A stretch of DNA of 64,000 nt from Anadara kagoshimensis (GCA_021292105.1 CM037873.1:17476527-17540526); one strand, 5' to 3'; positions 32,895-45,937 are shown, counted from the first letter of the stretch. The notes: generated from the sequence alone by a model not told the origin. Made by a program: numbers and translations.

Positions 32895-35800
32895 TGGGGG
32901 AAAAGAAATATACATCTGAAGGGCAAAATAGTGTTCAAATTTAAAGTATCTGATTGTGTAAGAGACATATACAAATGTGACCAAAGCCAGTATAAAAATG
33001 TTCTCACTTCGTTAAAAACCTTTAACATGTTATTGATTTAGCCATATACAGGGCAATAAAAATAAACCATGAAGATATATCATTAACTATCGTAGCCGAC
33101 GTGTATAATGTTTTCTTCAGGAATTACAAGACTTACACTGTCGCAAACATTTTCGTGACCTGATTGGACTATTTAAACCGGAAATAATATTCGGCGTTAC
33201 ATGATCCTTGGATCCGTGATAGTCCTCGCAAATAGAGTGATAATGATGCTTGTATGCCGTGGTATTTACCCGCGGTAATAAATTTGTTTCAATTAGTATA
33301 GATTTTTTCCACAACCTAAATAAGTCATCGTATTAGAAACTTATATGGTATAGTTAAAGACGATCAACTCAGCTTACAGTTTTTAAGAAGATAACATTTC
33401 CTTTACAGGAAAATAGCAATCTCCGTTTCCAAGAGCATTTTGTTTCTTGTAGTTATCTATAAATGCTTTGTTTAAAAGTTCTATACTCAACGCACGCGTG
33501 TTTCCAACAGAATGGTCCTGCTAATCTCATGGCCCTGGTTTCAGTATATAGAAAATTAAGCCTTTACAAGGTCATTGTAAATGTATCATTGTTATTAAAT
33601 ACATGTATTCAATAAAAGGTTTTTATGCTGCATTCGCAATATTCTCTATGAGATTTTAATTTGTCGAATTATAATGCCATTTTGCGATAATGTTGCAAAA
33701 TCTTCATGTTCCCTAAAGGTGACTACAGTAGTCATAAAACGAATTAAAATCCTATAAGAAAGACCCCTTATACTTTATGTATTTTTTTAATATATTGCAT
33801 ATAGTGAGGGTAAAACGAAAAATAATAAGAAAAGACTTTACATGTACTGAGATATCTTATAAAAACTCTATCTTTCCTTATTAAAACACATTAAAACGTT
33901 AGTTCATACAGTAATGTTTAATAATGAATGTTATTACAAGACCCCTTTTTATTATCTTTGTTTTCTCCCTATAGCAGGGTCAAGTAACCATTACAAACTA
34001 TTTTTTCAAATAAAATAAACATTGATTACAAGTAAGTAAAACCATATAAAAACAAGTATGATTTGTCTGCAATATGCTCTCTGTTAATGGTATTTATTTC
34101 CACTAGAGAAGCAGCTTAAAACTAAACCTTTTTATGAACTTGATTATAATTCTTATTATCAATGACGCAAGCAAATTTCAACACAAACTTCTTTTGTCAT
34201 TCATTTCATGAAACTTTTTCTCTCTTAGGCAATCAAGATTTCAACACAGACCTATTTTGCCATTTATTCATGAAGAGCATTTGATACTTTAATATTTTGG
34301 ATGAAATAAAAGAAATATGGCAGTCGTATACAGATTTATCTGCACTGAAATCTATAACAATGATTCTCATTGTTTTATTGTAGGTTTTTAGGGGGTGCAA
34401 GAAATATATATCTACATTCCCCAATTGTGTTCAAAATGCAATTGAAAGTGTCTTCAAATACAAATGTGACCAAAGCCAGTATAAATATGTTCTCACTTCG
34501 TTAAAACCTTTAACATGTTATTGATTTAGCCATATACAGGACAATAAAAATAAATCGTAAGATATATCATTAACTATCGTAGCCGATGTCTATCATGTTT
34601 TCTCCAGGAATTACAAGTCTTACACTGTCGCAAACATTTTCGTGACCTGATTGGACTATATACACGGGAAATAATATTCGGCGTTACATGGTTCTTGAAA
34701 CCATGATAGTCCTCGCAAATAGAGTGATAATGATACTTGTATGTCAAAGTATTTACCCGGTAATAAATTTGTTCATATAAATTTGTTCCACAAGCTAAGT
34801 AAATCACCATAGTAGAGCCTTATAAGGTATAGCTTAAGACGATTACTTCAGCCAATAGTTTATAAGAAGATAAAATTTCCTTTCCAGAAAATAGCAATCT
34901 CCGTTTCCAAGAGCATTTGGTTTCTTGTTGCTATCTATAAATGCTTTGTTCAACAGTATTACACTCAACGCACGTGCGTTTTTCGACAGAATGGTCCTGC
35001 TAATCTAATTGTACCGGATTAAATACTTTAACAATTTAGTCTTTACAAAGACCTTGTAAATGTTACCTGATTGCTATAAATATAAATACATGTATTAAAT
35101 AAAAGGTTTTTATGCTTCCTTCATAATATTCTCTATAAAATTTAATTTGTCGAATTATAATACCATTTTGCGATGATGTTGTAAAACATTGAACATTTGT
35201 AAATAGCGACGTGTTTTGTGTTTCCTATAGGAGACTAGTCATATGAATGAATTGAAATTCTATAAGAAGGCTCCATTGTATTAAACAAAGGAAAGATCCC
35301 TTGTATTGGATATAGTGAGGATAAAATGAAAATAATAATGAGAGTTTATATGTAACAAGGTATCGTATAAAAACTCTAAATAGCTTCACTAATTAAACTA
35401 CGTAAGGACGCTAGTCATCTTAATGTACATTCAGTAATGTTTCATAATTTCTGAAATAAATACAGAACATTAACAAGACCATTATTTATTTTCTTTTTTT
35501 TCTCACTATAGCAGGGTCACGTAAACATAAACAACTGGTTTTATAAAATAAACATATGAAATTAAGTACATGGAGGTAAAATCAGAAAAAACAAGACAGT
35601 ATGATTTATCGGTAATATGCTATATAATGATATTTATTTCCACTAGAGAAGCAGCTCAAAACTAAACCCTTTTTTATGAACTTGATAATGATTCTTATTC
35701 TCACTGACGCAAGCAGATATAAACACAGACTTTTTTGCCATTTATTTCATAAAGAGTATTCGGCATCCGAGACTGAAATATTTGAAAGGAAATAAAAGAA

Positions 35801-37170
35801 ATAAGGCAATCATATACAAGTTCATTTGAAAGTGATTTGAAAATGATTATCATTGTTTAATTGTGGCAATTTTTCATGGAGTGTTTATATATCTCTGCAT
35901 TCCAAAATTGTGTTTAAGTTGCAATTGAAAGCATAATTAAATACAGTGTAACCAAAGCCAGTATAAAAATGTTATCACATCGTTTAAACTTTTACCTTGT
36001 TATTGATTGAACCAAGGCAGTAAAAATAAATTGTGATGATATATGATAAACTATCGAACTATCGTAGTCGACGTCTATCATGTTTTCTCCAGGAATAACG
36101 AGACTTACACTGTCGCAAACATTTTCGTGACCTGATTGGACTATATACACCGGAAACAATAATGGCGTTACATGATCGTTGGATCCGTGAAAGGTCCTCG
36201 CAAATAGAGTGATAATGATACTTGTATGTTGTAGTATTTACCCGGTAATAAATTTGTTTTCATTCGTATAGATTTTTTCCACAAGCTAAGTAAATCACCG
36301 TATTAGAAACTAACATGGTATAGTTTAAGACGATCAACTCAGCCAATAGTTTATAAGAAGATAACATTTCCTTTACAGGTAATAGCAATCTCCGGTTCCA
36401 TTTGATTTCTTGTTGTAATCTGTAAATGCTTTGTTTAACAGTATTTTACTCAATGCACGTGCGTTCACCGACAGAATGGCCCTGCTTATCTCATGGTCCT
36501 GGTTCAATACATAAAAAATAGCCTTTACTTAGTACTTTTAAGTGTTACCTGATTGCCGTTAAATACATATAAATTAATTGAGAGTCTATAAGAAAGCGTG
36601 CTTTAACATAGGAAAGATCCCTTGTATTGAATATAGTGCAGATAAAATGAAAATAATAATGAGATTTGAGATGAATCTAGCTGTCTTTTAAAACTCTATA
36701 TAGCTTCACTTATGAAAACACAAGAACGCTAGTCATCTAAATGTTCATACAGTAATGTTTGTTAATTATGAAATAAATGCAGAACATTAACAAGACCATT
36801 TTTTATTTTCTTTGTTTTCTCACTATAGCAGGGACACGTAACCATAAACAACTATTTTTATGAAATAAACATCAAAATTAAGTCAAAGAAGTAAAATCAG
36901 AAAATTCAAGTATGATTTATCTGTAATTTTCTCTCTGGTAATGGTATTTATTTGCACTAGAGAAGCAGCTTATGAACTTGATAATGATTCTTATTCTCAC
37001 TGACACAAGCAGATTTCAACAAAGATCCTTTTTGCCATTTAATTCATGAAGAACATTTCAGTCGTCTGAAATACTTTAGATGAAATAAAAGAAATAAGAC
37101 AGTCATATACAGATTTATCTGCACAAAGATCTGTGACAATGATTATAATTGTTTTACGGTGGGATTTTTC
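32895..37170. repeat. 1.49-kb unit, three head-to-tail copies
   Basis: The landmark CCAAAGCCAGTATAAA recurs at about 32,981, 34,472 and 35,955, spacing about 1.49 kb. Each unit holds TTACACTGTCGCAAACATTT, CTCGCAAATAGAGTGATAAT, TTCCTTTACAGGAAA-like, TATAGCAGGGTCA and TTCCACTAGAGAAGCAGC in the same order. The third copy is cut short at the MITE 37,178. Minus-strand open frames at 33,117-33,314 and 34,574-34,810 lie in the same part of two units and share SICEDYHG and RSRKCLRQCK. Confidence 0.88.
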
Positions 37171-37177
37171 AGGTAAA

Positions 37178-37400
37178 GTACAAATCTGTCGGAAATTGAA
37201 CACTAAGCTAATGTGTGAGTCGTAGAAGTCTAAGTTCGGCTGCCGAATGACTGAGACATAGATAGCTACTGACTGCCGAAAGATAGATAGCAGCTGGCCA
37301 CAAAGCTGTGATAATGTAGCAAAAAAAGGGCGGAGATGAGATGTTGATTCTTCGGCTCTAATCCGTTAGTTAAGTGTCAGACCTTCGACAGGCCTGTACA
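37178..37400. mobile_element. Mariner-type MITE
   Basis: Ends related to CAGACCTGTCGAAAG (left CAAATCTGTCGGAAATTG, right CCTTCGACAGGCCTG) around about 180 bp with GATAGCTACTGACTGCCGAA. Positional twin of 42,486-42,711 in the large duplication. Confidence 0.65.
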
Positions 37401-38339
37401 TATATGTGTACAGTTGACTTTGGCTTTGGTGCTAATGATTGTAATATTGATTGATTTGGATGTTGATTATAAATGTCCCCTAGCACCTATACGCATTGAT
37501 TGTTCTCTTGACAATCGATTTGAGATTGCAAAAATGATGCTTTTGGGGCATGCATATTCTGTTGGCTTGACATCGACCAGTCATAATCAAAGGTTTCACA
37601 ATGGTGTTGTTTTCTGAGCTGCAATGACTATTGAATGAATATATGCTGTTTCATTTACTAACTTTTTTCCCTTAATGTATGACATAACATTTATTTATTA
37701 AAATGTTGCTATGCTATTCTACGCAAACACATACTACTATCCCTGATTATAAAACGGACATGTGGTACTTTTCGATATTTATAAAATGATGGAGGTGCCC
37801 AAAAATATCAATCAATTTACAATCATCAATAAATACGTAATCAAAGAAGTAATTAAAACATGTCTCAAGTTACTAAAACACATTAATAACCTGGCTTGAA
37901 CAGGTCTTCTACAATAATACAGATACAACGTAATTCCTTACTTTTCAAATATCATCTTAATCATTTCATTTTCCGGTTGACTGTTCTATCCATCAACTTA
38001 ACAAAAATGATAAAAATAATGAAACAAAAAAACTTTATTCTTCCTCGTTCTAGAAAGGGGTTGTTCCAATCAGTCATGAATATCGCTTAATCAATCATTA
38101 TAACCAGTATATGTAAAACCATATTCACTTTAATAAAACCTGAATGAAATTCGTTTGCCCATACACTCTCGCTTGTTAATTATTGGTCCCAGGTTGTCTT
38201 TATATTTATGCCATCACAAAATCGCTGTTACAATCTAATATTTGTTAATATCCACAATTTTGATTTGCCAACAAAAACGAAATGTTTGATTATTTTAATA
38301 AATAATATTTACATGCAAAATTGTTCATTCATTGTTTAC

Positions 38340-38590
38340 AAAGACTTTATAAAACGACGCAAGTTGCTTACAAATAAATTATCGACCCATGGATAATGCA
38401 AAACATAGACTTAACGGGCCCTCAAAAAATTTTATGGTCGTCTATAATTGCCCATAGTTCCATGTTCCTTTCACTCAATTTTGATTACACATGTGGTGGG
38501 TGTAGCTAGCTAAAAAAGAGGTCCTCTCACTTCCGGAACACCCAGCCTCACTTCCCCCATAGAAGTTCACGTATCAAATAAACATAATAA
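38340..38590 (+). mobile_element. Retroelement 3' end, paired with an inverted partner
   Basis: GACTTTATAAAACGACGCAA, TTTATGGTCGTC, CATAGTTCCATGTTCCTTTC, GGTGTAGCTAGCTAAA and CACTTCCGGAACACCCAGCC. The 3' tail is lost where the inverted partial copy 38,592-38,710 begins. Confidence 0.65.
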
Positions 38591-38591
38591 T

Positions 38592-38710
38592 GAAAGGATC
38601 ATGGATTTATGGGACGTCAAGTAAATCTAGGATCAAGCTACAACAAACTTTTCAACACTTGTAATGACGACCATAAATGTTTTAAGGTCCCTGGAAACAA
38701 GTAAACCCCG
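38592..38710 (-). mobile_element. Partial inverted retroelement copy
   Basis: AATGAAAGGATCATGGATTT, ATGGGACGTCAAGTAAATC and GACGACCATAAATGTTTTAA read as family R on the minus strand. Twin of 44,355-44,480. Confidence 0.6.
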
Positions 38711-39364
38711 TAAAATTCCATTTGTGATGTCAAACTTCATTATGATGCACTATACTTCCGAGTTAATGGATGCTCTATCGATTTTATATGCAATGGATTT
38801 AATGGTTGCAATACAGTGTAAAGTTGCATCACAATTCCTGTATAGTGTTATAGCTAAAGGTTAGCAAATGCAATGTGCTAATTTAGATTAACTGTCTATT
38901 TCAAAACTGAATTAATCTTTTTCAAATATACAAAATGAATTTAATTTGAAATAAGGATTTAAAAACATGATGGAATAATTCAAGTAAAATATAATTAAAA
39001 ATAGTTGCTCAGTTTCAGAGACTTTTAATAGAATTAAAACAACGCAAGATTTATGGTTATATTACTAATTTAAATATTTTACTAGAAATTCCATAAATCT
39101 GTTTGTTTTTATTACATTTTTGCCTCAGTGATATATGTGAGTTGGAATGAAATTATTTTGCAATTGAAACGAAGAAATTCATTTCAATGTTTTAAATTTG
39201 TTTTATTTATTCCGTGTAGTGTTCTGTGTTGCCTCGATTTTGTGCCATTTTTAAAACATGTAAACTATGTAAATTTATTTCTTATCACAACAATCCAGAT
39301 CGTTTTACTTACTCGTATATTGAGGCGGTCTGTTTAGAATAGTAGAGAAAATCATATTTCTTTC

Positions 39365-39515
39365 ATTCTTAGTTGTGGTGGGTCTAGCTAGCTAGATAAC
39401 TAATCCCCCGAAGCACCTAGCCTCACTTCGCTATTGGAAGTTCGCTTGGGTATTGTCAGTTATACAGCGTTCACTTTGTATTGTGTTTTGAACATAGAGC
39501 AGTACGTCTGTATTT
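39365..39515 (+). mobile_element. Retroelement 3' end, worn
   Basis: GTGGTGGGTCTAGCTAGCTA, CGAAGCACCTAGCCTCACTT and TTGTGTTTTGAACATAGAG. Confidence 0.6.
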
Positions 39516-39804
39516 GATTTGTATTAGTTATTACATAGCTGAAAAATCTGACATATACTATGCCTTGGAACACGTCCACTGTTATTGATAGTGTAATGCG
39601 TAATGGTATAGTGATGGAGAAAAATGTAGATAACTATTTTTAAATCATTAGCCAAAAATTTTCCAATATGCCAAGTATGTCAAATGTCATAAGCCAGATA
39701 TCTACCCAATATTTAAAGTACACGTATGGGAAATATCGGTATTTTTAAATAAAATATTTTTTGTACGTACTTTGTAAAATAACACCACATAAAAAATAAT
39801 AATT

Positions 39805-39835
<31 letters not shown>

Positions 39836-39837
39836 AA
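39805..39837. repeat. (AAAT)n microsatellite
   Basis: Seven to eight TAAA units; its duplicate in the second block is at 45,590-45,620. Confidence 0.9.
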
Positions 39838-40165
39838 TGAACTTTACGTTTCCATAATTTCTAAAGGAATTTGTTTGTCATTATGGGAAAGGTTTATTAT
39901 AATAAAGTGGTAAAGTTCAAATGTAATCTATGTTGAAAGTTTAATATCCTGAAAGTTTAATATTCCCAATAGGTAAAACAAAACCACCAACACGTACGTA
40001 TCACATTTTGTATTCATTTTTTATTCAAATGCTAAACTCCTAAATTGGTTTGATGAAATCTATCTAGGGATACAATAATGAAAATCTTTAAACATTTACG
40101 TGGTGTCGACCGATTGATATGCAATTGGAAAAAACCATCGCCTTTTATTTGATATTACGTACACT

Positions 40166-40369
40166 ACAGATCTGTCGAAAGTTTAACACATGGCTAACAA
40201 AAACGAGTCCGGCTGCCGAGTGATCGAGATATGGATAGCTACAGGCCGAAAAGCTTCCGAGAGATAGCTGCAGACCAGCTGTCAATACATAGCAAACAAG
40301 TGGCAGATGTGGGTTTCCGGTTCGGCAATAATTCGTTAGCTTAGTGTTAAACTTTCCACAGGCATGTAA
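40166..40369. mobile_element. Mariner-type MITE
   Basis: Left CAGATCTGTCGAAAGTTTAA, right TTAAACTTTCCACAGGCATG, TA-rich flanks. Positional twin of 45,938-46,150. Confidence 0.68.
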
Positions 40370-40639
40370 TGTACACAATTTGTTTTTCTGCAGACATAGA
40401 TTAATCTTTTGAATTTTGTTTCCCAGAAATAAAAGATCGACTTACTACACGTGTGGTGTTTTTGCCACATTGTGTTTGTCGTTTATCGACAAAATAAAAA
40501 AATTTACATTTAAATAATAAATAACCTAATTGGTTTTTTACTTCAAAAAAAATATAATTTATTAAAATAGGTAGTGACTTTTCTTTTGCCAATCTCTAAG
40601 CATTTAAAAATGAATTTTATGGAGCCCTTCGGAAAAATC

Positions 40640-40785
40640 TGAAAACCGATTCCCCGTGTCTTAGTAAATTATACCTTCATTTCACACTGCCCTTGGTGCA
40701 CTGCAATAGTGAAAAGAGGTGAAATATTCCTTACTGGGATGTACTACCCCACTCAATCAATCAATCAATCAATCAATCTTTGTTT
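40640..40785 (+). mobile_element. SINE 3' part with (AATC)n tail
   Basis: CACTGCCCTTGGTGCACTGC then GAAATATTCCTTACTGGGAT and an (AATC)n run. The tail matches the SINE family at 1,026-1,292, the front does not, so the head is absent or from another family. A duplicated counterpart lies at 46,430-46,580. Confidence 0.6.
40756..40785. repeat. (AATC)n microsatellite
   Basis: About seven AATC units at the end of the SINE fragment. Confidence 0.9.
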
Positions 40786-40904
40786 CTTTCATTTACTTAT
40801 ATTGATGTTTCCGTTGTATTGACAGTTGTCGAGTTCATGTTCAGATAAAATGTTTTTTCTTCTATTTTCAATCTTCAAAGGCGTCCAAAGACACTTTACA
40901 TTTC

Positions 40905-41100
40905 TATCAAATCCCAAATGAAAATTTATTTGTCATAGTGCTCATGCAAAAGGTTTATTATGGTAAATCGGTAAAGTTCAAATGGTATCTATGTTGCAAG
41001 TTTAATATCCTGAAAGTTTAATATATTCAATAGTGTAACACCCACATGTTTATATTACATTTTGTATTCATTTTATATTCAAATGCTAAACTCCTAAACA
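40905..41100. repeat. Third, partial copy of part of the large block; duplication junction
   Basis: GGTTTATTATGGTAAA, GTTTAATATCCTGAAAGTTT and TCAAATGCTAAACTCCTAAA match 39,880-40,045 and 45,680-45,825. It switches at 41,100 directly into the 1.49-kb unit, marking a breakpoint. Confidence 0.8.
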
Positions 41101-42480
41101 TAAAAAAGACCTTTTTTTATTATCATTGTTTTCTCCCTATAGCAGGGTCATGTAACCATAAACAACTACTTTTATAAAGTAAGCATCCAAATTGATTAGA
41201 AGGACATAAATACAAGTATAATTTATCTGTAATATTCTCTCTGGTAATGGTATTATTTTCACTATAGAAGTAGCTTAAAACTAAAACTTTTTTTATGAAC
41301 TTGATAATGGTTCTGACACTGAAGTACTTTAGATGAAATAAAAGAAATACGACAGTCATATAGAGATTTATCTGCACTAAGATCTATGGCAATGATTATC
41401 ATTGTTTTACTGTGGGGATTATTTAGGGGTGGAAGAAATATATATAAATGTAACCAAAGCAGATATAAAAATGTTCTCACGTCGTTAAAACCTTTAACTT
41501 TTTATTGATTTAATCATATACAGGACAATCAAAATAAATCGTGAAGACATATCATTAACTAATATAGCCGACCGACGTCTATCGTGTTTTCTTCAGGAAT
41601 AACAAGACATACACTGTCGCAAACATTTTCATGACCCGATTTGACTATATACACCGGAAAAAATAACGGCGTTACACGATCCTTGGATCCGTGATAGTCC
41701 TTGCAAATAGAGTGATCATGATTCTTGTATGTTGTAGTATTTACCCGGTAATAAATTTGTTTTCATTCATATAGATTTTTTTCACAAGCTAAGTAAATCA
41801 CCATAGTAGAACCTTATAAGGTATAGCTTAAGACGATTACCTTAGCCAATAGTTTATAAGAAGATAACATTTCCTTTCCAGCAAATAGCAACTTCCGTTT
41901 CCAAGAGCATTCTGTTTCTTGTTGTAATATGTAATGCTTTAGTCGACAGTATTTGGATATAGTGAGGATAAAATGAAAAATAATAATAAAAGATTTTATA
42001 TATACCGCGATATCTTCCCTTATTAAAACACAATAAAACGTTAGATGATACGGTGGGTTTGATAATGGATGATATATACACAGAAAATAAACAAGACCCT
42101 TTTTCTTATATTTGTTTTTGCACTAGAGCAGGGTCACGTAACCATTAACAACTATTTTTAATCAAATAAACATCGAAATTGAAGGAAGTAAAATCGAAAA
42201 AAAATAAGTATGATTTATCTCTAATATTCTCTCTGGTAATGGTATTTGTTTCCACTACAGAAGCAGCTTAAAACTAAAACCCTTTTTATGAACTTGATCA
42301 TGATTCTTATTCTCACTGACACAAGCAGATTTCAACACAGACCCTTTTTGCCATTTATTTCATGAAGAGTATCCGAGACTGAAATATTTAAGAGGAAATA
42401 AAAGAAATAAGACAGTCATATACAGATTTATCCACACTAATATCTTTGACAATTATTATCATTTTTAACTATAGGGATAG
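41101..42480. repeat. Fourth copy of the 1.49-kb unit, with deletions
   Basis: Starts abruptly at 41,101 in the part of the unit preceding TATAGCAGGGTCA, runs through ACACTGTCGCAAACATTTTC, and ends at the MITE 42,486. It is shorter than the other copies through at least two internal losses. Together with the following block it duplicates about 35,470-40,830. Confidence 0.85.
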
Positions 42481-42485
42481 TAAAG

Positions 42486-42711
42486 TACAAGCCTGTCGAA
42501 ATTTGTACACTAAGCTTATGAGCGAGTCGTAGAAGTCCAAGTTCGGCTGCCGAATGACCGAGGCATTGGTAGCTACTGACCGAAAACCTGCCGAGAGGTA
42601 GGTAGCAGCTGCTGAAAAGCTGCGGCAATGTAGCTAATGAAGAGCGAAGATCAGCTGTTGATTCTTCTGTACTAATTCGTTAACCAAGTGTCAGATCTTT
42701 GACAGGCCTGT
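42486..42711. mobile_element. Mariner-type MITE
   Basis: Left CAAGCCTGTCGAAATTTG, right GATCTTTGACAGGCCTG followed by TA. It is the counterpart of 37,178-37,400, so the insertion predates the block duplication. Confidence 0.65.
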
Positions 42712-43839
42712 ATATATATGTACAGCTGACTTTAGCTTCAATGCAAATGATTGTTATATTGATTGATTTAGATGTTGATTATAAATGTCCCTTAGCACCG
42801 ATACGCATTGATTGTTCTCTTGAAAATCGATTTGAGATTGTAAAAAATATTCTTTCGGCTTGCACATTCTGACATCGACCATCAAAGGTTTAACAATGGT
42901 GTTGTTTTCTGAGCTGCAATGACTGTTGCATTAATATATACTGTTTCATTTACTAATGTTTTTCCCTTAATGTATGACATAACATCTATTTATTAAAATG
43001 CTGCTATGCTATGCTATGCAAACACACAGTATAACCCTTTGGTTATAAAACGCACATGTGCTACTTTAGGATATTTAAAAAATATTGGAAGTGCACCCAA
43101 TAATCCTATTTATTTTACTTATATGCTGATTTAGATACAAACATTTTACCTCTAATGTATGACAAAACATCTTTCTATTAAAAAGTTTCTTTTTATTAAA
43201 ATGTCTTTGTGCTATAATACACATACTGTAACCTCTGGTTTTAAACTGGAAGTGCTACTTTTGGGGATGTATAAAATAATTAAGGTGCCCCAATAAGCCC
43301 ACTTACTTTACAATCATTGAACAATAAATACGTTATTTAAAAAAATTTAAAACTTGTCTCATGTTACTAAATAACGTATTAATAAGCCTGGTTTTAACAG
43401 GTCGCTTCTAAAATATAACGCTATTCCTTACTTTTCAAATAATACCATTAACCCAGTTTTTTTCATGTTTTCGGTTGACTATTCTATCCATAAACTAAGA
43501 CAAAATAATAAAATAATGAAATAAAAAAGAACAAAAAACTAATTTTTTCTCGTTCTAGAGAGAGATGGATTATATCGACCAAATCAATCAATATAGTCAG
43601 TGTACATGTATAAAACTATTTCCACTTTAAAAAAACATGAATGAAATTCCTTTACACACTCGCTTGTTTATTATTCGTCTCAAATTTGTCTTTGTTTTCA
43701 TGCCATCACGAAATCGCTATTACAATCTAATATTTGTTTATATATCGCATAATTTTGAATTTTGATTTGCCAACGAAAACTAAATGTTTAATTATTTTGA
43801 TAAATAATATTTACATGCAAAATTGTTCATTCATTGTTT

Positions 43840-44130
43840 ACAAAGACTTTATAAAATGAAGCAAGCTGCTTACAAATAAATTATTGACCCAAGAATATTG
43901 CAAAACATAGGCTTAATGGGCCCATAGTTCCATGTTCATTTCACTCAGTTTTGATTACACACGTGACGGGTGTAGCTAGCTAAACAGGAGGTGCTTTCAC
44001 TTCCGGAGCACCCAGTCTCACTTCCCTGGTAGAAGTTTACGTGTTTAATTTAACTTTTCCGTTTCAAAGTTTTTACGTCGCTTCTGGATTGTTATTCGAA
44101 CATGAATAAGTACGTTTGTTTTAGATTAGT
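43840..44130 (+). mobile_element. Retroelement 3' end (twin of 38,340)
   Basis: Same landmarks as 38,340-38,590, but the 3' tail TTTTTACGTCGCTTCTGGAT and ACATGAATAAGTACGTTTG is kept, so this copy shows what the first block lost. Confidence 0.68.
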
Positions 44131-44354
44131 GATATTAGTTTTTTGAAATGTGCGAATGTAAGTACCACTGATTATAAATGGGTTTATTAAGGTTCCTCAA
44201 ATAGAACTTCAGTGTCCACTCAAAGTCTGGATTGTTATAATCAGTGGTCAAATATGTGTTTGTTTTTTCTTGTTTTTTGTGTGCGGGGAGCTGTTTCAGC
44301 AGTGACTTATATTTTTTTGTTTTCTTGTTCAGGAAAGGTTAGCGTCCATTGTCT

Positions 44355-44480
44355 AAATATAAAAATGAAAGGAACGTGGAGTTATGGGACGTCAAGTACA
44401 TCCAGGATAAAGCGACAAAAAACTTTTCAACACTTGTAATGACGACCATAAATGTTTTGAGGACCCTGGAAACAAGTAAA
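44355..44480 (-). mobile_element. Partial inverted retroelement copy (twin of 38,592)
   Basis: AATGAAAGGAACGTGGAGTT, ATGGGACGTCAAGTACATCC and GACGACCATAAATGTTTTGA. Confidence 0.6.
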
Positions 44481-45147
44481 CCTTGTTGTTAAAATTCCAA
44501 ATAAAGATTGTAAATTTTCAATTGTGATTGCACTCTAATTCTCAGTTAATGGATGTTCTATCGATTTTTATCTGAAATGGATTTAATGATTGCAATACAG
44601 TGTACAGTTGCATAACACTTCCTATATAGTGTTATAGCTAAAGGTTAGCAAATACAATGTGCTAATTTAAATTAACTGTCTATTTCAAAACTGAATTAAT
44701 CTTTCTCAAATACCCAAAATGAATTTAATTGAAAATAAGGATTTAAAAACATGATGGAATAATTCAAGTAAAATATAATTAAAAATAGTTGTTCAGTTTC
44801 AGAGACTGTTAAAAGAATTAAAACGACACAAGATTGATGGTAATATTACTAATTTGAAATTATTTTACCACAAATTCCATAAAACTGTTTGTTTTTGTTA
44901 CATTTTTGCCTCAGTGATATATGAGAATTGAAATGAAATTATTTTGCAGTAGAATCGAAGAAATTAATTTCAATGTTTTAAATTTGTTTTATTTTATTAC
45001 GTATAGTGTTCTGTGCTGCCTGCATTTTTTTAAAAGCATGCAAATTATGTAAATTAATTTCTTATCACAACAATCAAGATTCTTTTACTTATATTGAGGC
45101 GGTTTGTTTTAAGAATAGTGGAGGAAACTATATACCTTTCCTTCTTG

Positions 45148-45290
45148 GCTGTGGTGGGTGTACCTAGCTATATGAGTTACTTAACTTCCGGAGCACGGGA
45201 CCACCCATCCTAACTTTCCTACTAGCAGTTCAAGTGAGTTTGTCAGTTATAGGGCATTCACATGGATTATGTTTTGAATATGGAGAGGAT
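45148..45290 (+). mobile_element. Retroelement 3' end (twin of 39,365)
   Basis: GTGGTGGGTGTACCTAGCTA, CTTCCGGAGCACGGGACC and ATTATGTTTTGAATATGG. Confidence 0.6.
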
Positions 45291-45589
45291 TGCTTTTATT
45301 TGATTTGTAACAGTTCTCATTTATCTATTATGCCTTGAAACACGTTCACTGTTATTTACAGTGTAATGCGTAATGATATATAGTGGAGGAGAAAAATGTA
45401 GATAATGATTTTTAAATCATAAGCCAAATATTTTCCCAATATGTTAAGTATGTTAAATGTCAGAAGCCAAATGTTTACCAAATATTTCAAGTATATGTAT
45501 GGGAAATTTCGATAATTTTTACAAATCAGATTATTTGTACTGCAATATTTAAAAGTTCTTCAAGAACGTCTTTACAACAAATCACACCA

Positions 45590-45620
<31 letters not shown>

Positions 45621-45937
45621 AACACTAGAATAAACTTTTCCATCAATTCCAAAAGAAATTTATGTGTCATTGTTTGCTCATGAAAATGGTTTATTATGGT
45701 AAAGCGGTAAGGTTCAAATGGAATCTATGTTGAAAGAGTAATATCCTCAATCGGGGTAAAATTACATGTTCATATTACATTTTGTATTCATTTTACATTC
45801 AAATGCTTAATTCCTAAACGAGTTTGATAAAATCTATCAAAGGATAGAATAATGCAAATATCTCACTATTGACGTGGTTTCAACCGATTGATATGGAATG
45901 AGAAAAAAGACCATCGTCTCTCATTTGGTATTACAAT

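Larger units (their letters stand above)
37170..40830. repeat. Large duplicated block, first copy
   Basis: MITE, then 3.3 kb of unique-looking AT-rich DNA with two retroelement tails, an (AAAT)n run at 39,805-39,837, a second MITE and a SINE tail. The order and sequence are repeated at 42,480-46,680. Sampled stretches (38,850-39,050 against 44,630-44,830) look about 94% identical by eye. No gene recognised. Confidence 0.88.

Noticed and set aside
39805-39837. Origin-like or regulatory A/T repeat
   Set aside because: Plain (AAAT)n microsatellite, also present in the duplicate block.
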